Shown: positions 6,894 to 9,664 of the stretch, in pieces
Numbering within the stretch: position 1 is the stretch's first letter
How the letters are laid out: every line of letters starts with the position of its first letter
Source: JBMDXB01 sp048594975
GTDB lineage: Bacteria; Acidobacteriota; Vicinamibacteria; Vicinamibacterales; 2-12-FULL-66-21
Direction of reading: 5' to 3'
Assembly: GCA_048594975.1 (NCBI GenBank)
Contig: JBMDXQ010000053.1
Span: 1-9,664, forward strand
DNA: 9,664 nt
Position numbers and translations under genes: made by a program
Notes under the pieces: model-generated
What the model was told of the DNA's origin: nothing
The model's input: the letters and a program-made list of their open reading frames with translations, nothing else
Database searches by the model: none

Positions 6894-6961
6894 CGGAGCG
6901 TCGCCGGACGTCGTTTTACCATCGCCTATTTGGCCGATCGGAGGGTTGGCGGAGAGGTGCG

Positions 6962-8521
6962 ATGGCGACGGAACGACTGCCGATGCGACACATTCGAGAG
7001 ATTCTGCGACTGAAATGGGGCTTGAAGCGCAGCCACCGCGAGGCGGCGCGCAGTCTGGGGATCAGTGCCGGCGCCGTGGCCTCGGTCCTGAGCCGGGCGA
7101 CGGCCATCGGGCTGACGCTGGAGGCGCTGGACGGGCTGACCGACGATGCGCTCGAGCAACGCCTGTATGGGCCGAAGCTGGCGGGCGGCATCGCGCGGCC
7201 GCTCCCGGATCCGCCCTGGATCCACACGGAACTGCGGCGCGCCGGCGTCACCCTCGAGCTCCTGCACCTGGAATATCTGCAGCGGCACCCGGACGGCTAT
7301 CGCTATTCCGCCTTCTGCCGGCACTACCGCGAGTGGCTTGAGCGCCAGCGCCTGTCGATGCGCCAAGTGCACAAGGCCGGCGACAAGCTGTTTGTCGATT
7401 ACTCCGGCAAGAAGCCCGAGATCGTCGATTCGCTCACCGGCGTCGTGCGGCCCGTCGAGCTGTTTGTCGCCGTGCTCGGTGCGTCCAATTACACCTATGC
7501 CGAAGCCACCGAGACGCAGCGCAGCGCGGACTTCATTCAGAGCCACGGGCGCACGCTGGAGTATCTGACTGGGGTACCGGCGGCGATCGTGCCCGACCAG
7601 CTGAAGTCCGGTGTGCGCGACGCCTGCCGCTACGAACCGATTCTCCAGCGCACCTACGAAGAATGGGCCGCCCACTACGGGACGGTCATTCTGCCGGCAC
7701 GACCCGCGAAACCGCGCGACAAGGCCAAGGCCGAAGTGGGGGTACAGGTGGCACAACGCTGGATCCTCGCGCGCCTGCGGCATGAGACCTTCTTCTCACT
7801 CCCCGCGCTGAACGTCCGCATCCGTGAGCTCCTCGCGGACCTCAACGCCCGCCCGATGAAAGGCTACGGCGGTCTCTCGCGGCGGGATCTCTTCGTCCGG
7901 TTCGATCAGCCGGCGCTCCGACCGCTGCCCACCGAGCGCTTCGTCTACACCGAGTGGAGCCAGGCGCGCGTGAACATCGATTACCACATCGATGTCGAGC
8001 GGCACCTCTACTCCGTCCCGCATCGGCTGCGCGGCGAGACCGTCGACGTGCGCCTCTCGGCCACCACGCTCGAAGTCTTTCACCACGGCTCGCGGATCTG
8101 GGTGCATCGCCGCAGTCATCACGCCGGGTTTACGACCATCCCAGAGCACATGCCACAAGCGCACCGCGCACATCTGGAGTGGAGTCCGTCGCGGTTGATT
8201 CGGTGGGGCGCCACCGTGGGGCCGCAGACCGCCGCGCTGGTCGAGCAAATTCTCGCGAGTCGGCCGCATCCGGAGCAGGGCTACCGGTCCTGCCTGGGCC
8301 TCATGCGACTCGCGAAACAGTACGGGCCGGAGCGCATGGAGGCCGCCAGCACCCGCGCCGTCGCCGTCGGCGCCCGGTCCTATCGCCACGTCGAGGCCAT
8401 GCTCAAGCACGGGCTCGATCGCGTGCCCCTCGATGACACCGAATCCGCCGCGCCGCGCCCGGACCACGCCAATGTCCGCGGGCCGGCCTATTACCAACAG
8501 GAGCTGCCGCATGCTGACTGA
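6962..8521 (+). CDS. istA: IS21-family transposase IstA
   Basis: A 519-residue transposase that cuts and joins the IS ends. An N-terminal helix-turn-helix is visible at about residues 10-46 (IREILRLKWGLKRSHREAAR then SLGISAGAVASVLSRA), which should bind the terminal repeats. The catalytic RNase-H-like core supplies a DDE triad that I place at D146 (KLFVDYSGKK), D212 (AAIVPDQLKSGV) and E258 (PRDKAKAEVGVQ). The C-terminal half (about 300-500) has the IS21 beta-rich region, including NIDYHIDVERHLYSVPHRLR and the VDVRLSATTLEVFHHGSRI strands. Length is normal and no stop or frameshift is present. The ATG at 6962 has GGAGAGG at 6951-6957, four bases upstream. Its 3' end overlaps istB by 11 bases, suggesting coupled translation. 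No clear promoter was found; transcription probably begins within or just after the left repeats. Confidence 0.96.
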   Translation: MATERLPMRHIREILRLKWGLKRSHREAARSLGISAGAVASVLSRATAIGLTLEALDGLTDDALEQRLYGPKLAGGIARPLPDPPWIHTELRRAGVTLELLHLEYLQRHPDGYRYSAFCRHYREWLERQRLSMRQVHKAGDKLFVDYSGKKPEIVDSLTGVVRPVELFVAVLGASNYTYAEATETQRSADFIQSHGRTLEYLTGVPAAIVPDQLKSGVRDACRYEPILQRTYEEWAAHYGTVILPARPAKPRDKAKAEVGVQVAQRWILARLRHETFFSLPALNVRIRELLADLNARPMKGYGGLSRRDLFVRFDQPALRPLPTERFVYTEWSQARVNIDYHIDVERHLYSVPHRLRGETVDVRLSATTLEVFHHGSRIWVHRRSHHAGFTTIPEHMPQAHRAHLEWSPSRLIRWGATVGPQTAALVEQILASRPHPEQGYRSCLGLMRLAKQYGPERMEAASTRAVAVGARSYRHVEAMLKHGLDRVPLDDTESAAPRPDHANVRGPAYYQQELPHAD

Positions 8522-9269
8522 ACAAACCGTCGACCGACTCCATCACTTGCGCCTGGGCGCGATGGCCGAGAGCTACCTTGCCCAGCAGCGCGATCCCGCC
8601 GCCGCCTCGCTGAGTTTCGACGAGCGCCTCGGGATGCTCGTCGATGCCGAGCAACTGGCGCGCGACAATCGGGCGCTCCGGCGCCGCCTGAAAGAGGCCA
8701 AACTCAAAATCGCGCACGCCTGTCTCGAAGATCTCGATTACAGCGGCCGCAAGCTGGATCGGGCGCTGATCCGCCAGCTCGCGACCTGTCGCTGGGTCGC
8801 CGAGTATCACAACGTCTTGATCACCGGCCCGACCGGCGTCGGCAAGTCATATCTCGCGTGTGCGCTCGGCCAGCAGGCCTGTCGCCAACATCACCGCGTG
8901 ATCTACCGACGCCTGCCGCGCCTCTTTCCCGAGCTCACGCTCGCCCACGGGGACGGCACGTACCCCACCGTCCTGGCCCGCTTCGCCCGGGTCGACGTCC
9001 TCATCCTCGATGATTGGGGTGTCGTCGGGCTCAAGGACGCGCAGCGCCAGGACCTCCTCGAGATCCTCGACGACCGAGACGGCAATCGCTCCACGATCAT
9101 CACCAGCCAGCTGCCGATCGATCGCTGGCACGAACATCTCGGCGATCCCACGCTCGCCGATGCGATTCTCGATCGCGTCGTCCATCGCGCGCACCGCCTG
9201 GCACTCACGGGACCCTCGCGGCGCAAGGTCACGGGGCACGGATCCTCGAGCACGAAGGACGAGGCATGA
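8511..9269 (+). CDS. istB: IS21-family helper ATPase IstB
   Basis: A 252-residue AAA+ ATPase that assembles on DNA and helps IstA choose and capture the target. Residues 1-70 form the helical N-terminal domain (TVDRLHHLRLGAMAESYLAQ and FDERLGMLVDAEQLARDNRA). The ATPase core shows Walker A GPTGVGKS at 106-113, Walker B VLILDDWG at 163-170 and a sensor-like STIITSQLPIDRWHEHLGD at about 194-212, followed by DAILDRVVHRAHRLALTG. All match the DnaC-like IstB family, and the length is standard. The ATG at 8511 is chosen because it begins the conserved N-terminus and has CAGGAG at 8498-8503; an upstream in-frame ATG at 8433 lies inside istA. The start codon sits within the last codons of istA (ATGCTGACTGA), typical of translational coupling. 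Confidence 0.96.
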   Translation: MLTEQTVDRLHHLRLGAMAESYLAQQRDPAAASLSFDERLGMLVDAEQLARDNRALRRRLKEAKLKIAHACLEDLDYSGRKLDRALIRQLATCRWVAEYHNVLITGPTGVGKSYLACALGQQACRQHHRVIYRRLPRLFPELTLAHGDGTYPTVLARFARVDVLILDDWGVVGLKDAQRQDLLEILDDRDGNRSTIITSQLPIDRWHEHLGDPTLADAILDRVVHRAHRLALTGPSRRKVTGHGSSSTKDEA

Positions 9270-9572
9270 ACGGCCAGACGCCGATCTCCGGGGAATGCTC
9301 CGGGTCGGGCGACCCGGCGATCGTCGTGTATAGGGCCTCCTGTCCGGTCGTGCTGGAGGCGCGGCAGCCTGTGGACCGTGCCGGAGCTATGGAAAACGCA
9401 CAGCACGCGTTTCCCACAGCTCCTTGGACGGCGCCCAGAACGCGCCGCCCACAACGGCCCACAGGCCTCCTTCTCTTTCGCTTGAAAACAGAAGAACAAG
9501 ACCGACTACAATGACGCTCCTCACGCAAGGAGGCTGATCGATAACACTGACGTCCTCGCGTCGCTTCGCTCC
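9270..9572. other. Non-coding right portion of IS21 element
   Basis: About 300 bases separate the istB stop from the first right-end repeat. Open frames here are basic, low in conserved pattern and overlap istB, so I treat the stretch as non-coding. It holds a long imperfect hairpin (9385-9421) and a short CTCCT/AGGAG stem at 9517-9532. My recollection is that similar hairpin-bearing tails occur behind istB in related IS21 elements. Confidence 0.55.
9385..9421 (-). ncRNA. Long hairpin downstream of istB
   Basis: The arms AGCTATGGAAAACGC (9385-9399) and GCGTTTCCCACAGCT (9407-9421) pair over 15 positions with a 7-base loop. Two positions are A.C mismatches in plus-strand RNA but G.U wobbles in minus-strand RNA, so only a minus-strand transcript would form the full stem. 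It could be a bidirectional terminator, a block to incoming transcription, or part of a small antisense RNA of the element. No T-run follows on either side. Confidence 0.35.
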
Positions 9573-9651
9573 GATCACGATGCCGCGGAACCGGCGATCA
9601 CGATGCTCTGGAACGCGTGATCACGATGGCGTGGACCAAGTGATCACGATG
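9573..9651 (-). repeat. Right-end iterated repeats of IS21 element (four copies, inverted)
   Basis: The inverted core GATCACGATG occurs at 9573, 9596, 9619 and 9642, with exact 23-bp spacing; the outer two also carry the leading T of TGATCACGATG. The outermost copy ends 13 bases from the IS tip, against 14 bases at the left end. The spacers read from the tip inward are TTCCACG, GTCCACG, TTCCAGAG and TTCCGCGG; the TTGTACG type of the left array is missing. These are presumed IstA binding sites. Confidence 0.85.
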
Positions 9652-9664
9652 CGTGGAATGCGCA

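Larger units (their letters stand above)
6729..9664 (+). mobile_element. IS21-family insertion sequence, apparently complete (2936 bp)
   Basis: The element contains the IS21 pair istA and istB, in order and overlapping, flanked by inverted terminal arrays. The left end begins TGCGCGCGCCACGCCATCGT at 6729. The reverse complement of the right end reads TGCGCATTCCACGCATCGTG from 9664. The two align with TGCGC, three differing bases, CCACG and then the CATCGTGATCA core, with one base of length difference, and both start with the 5'-TG expected of IS21 ends. Both genes are intact, so the copy could be active. The right boundary is the last base of the window, so neither the 4-8 bp target duplication nor the neighbouring gene is visible. 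IS21 elements move by IstA-catalysed DDE chemistry with IstB assisting target capture. Confidence 0.88.

Noticed and set aside
6926..7783. 285-codon minus-strand open frame opposite istA
   Set aside because: It is antisense to the intact transposase, a common result of codon bias in GC-rich IS genes, and no domain is seen.
9229..9528. Minus-strand open frame in the IS tail as a third IS gene
   Set aside because: It has no ribosome binding site I can see, overlaps the istB 3' end, is Arg/Cys/Ser-rich and has no family resemblance.

Overview
The window reads as a high-GC chromosome segment from a soil-type bacterium, most likely an Acidobacteriota member (Vicinamibacteria-like). The evidence is the PadR regulator plus 'orphan' MacB/FtsX-type permease pair (ADOP family), a small envelope protein beginning MRIDIYTK, and a PEGA-domain membrane protein. 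This assignment is inferred from gene types, not from a marker gene.

Layout. All resident genes are on the minus strand. From right to left they are: an outer-membrane beta-barrel protein (5883-6506), a PadR regulator (5277-5612) with a recognisable promoter and overlapping operator dyad, the large permease (2570-5209), a small secreted or anchored protein (2016-2267), and a single-pass PEGA protein (322-1593). PadR and the permease form a likely two-gene operon: PadR probably represses its own promoter, and so the permease. Between the permease and the small protein lies a decayed plus-strand piece that resembles the C-terminal tail of a large serine recombinase.

The right third is a complete-looking IS21-family element (about 6729-9664) on the plus strand, with intact istA (DDE transposase) and istB (AAA+ helper ATPase) overlapping by 11 bases. 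Its ends carry an unusually long set of iterated repeats, six copies on the left and four inverted copies on the right, phased every 22-23 bp around the core CATCGTGATCA. The left array also alternates two spacer types, giving a 46-bp higher-order period. The right end coincides with the last base of the window, so the target duplication cannot be seen.

I found no wholly new multi-gene system. The points most worth a second look are the IS21 end architecture, the recombinase remnant, the PadR operator/promoter overlap and the long hairpin downstream of istB.
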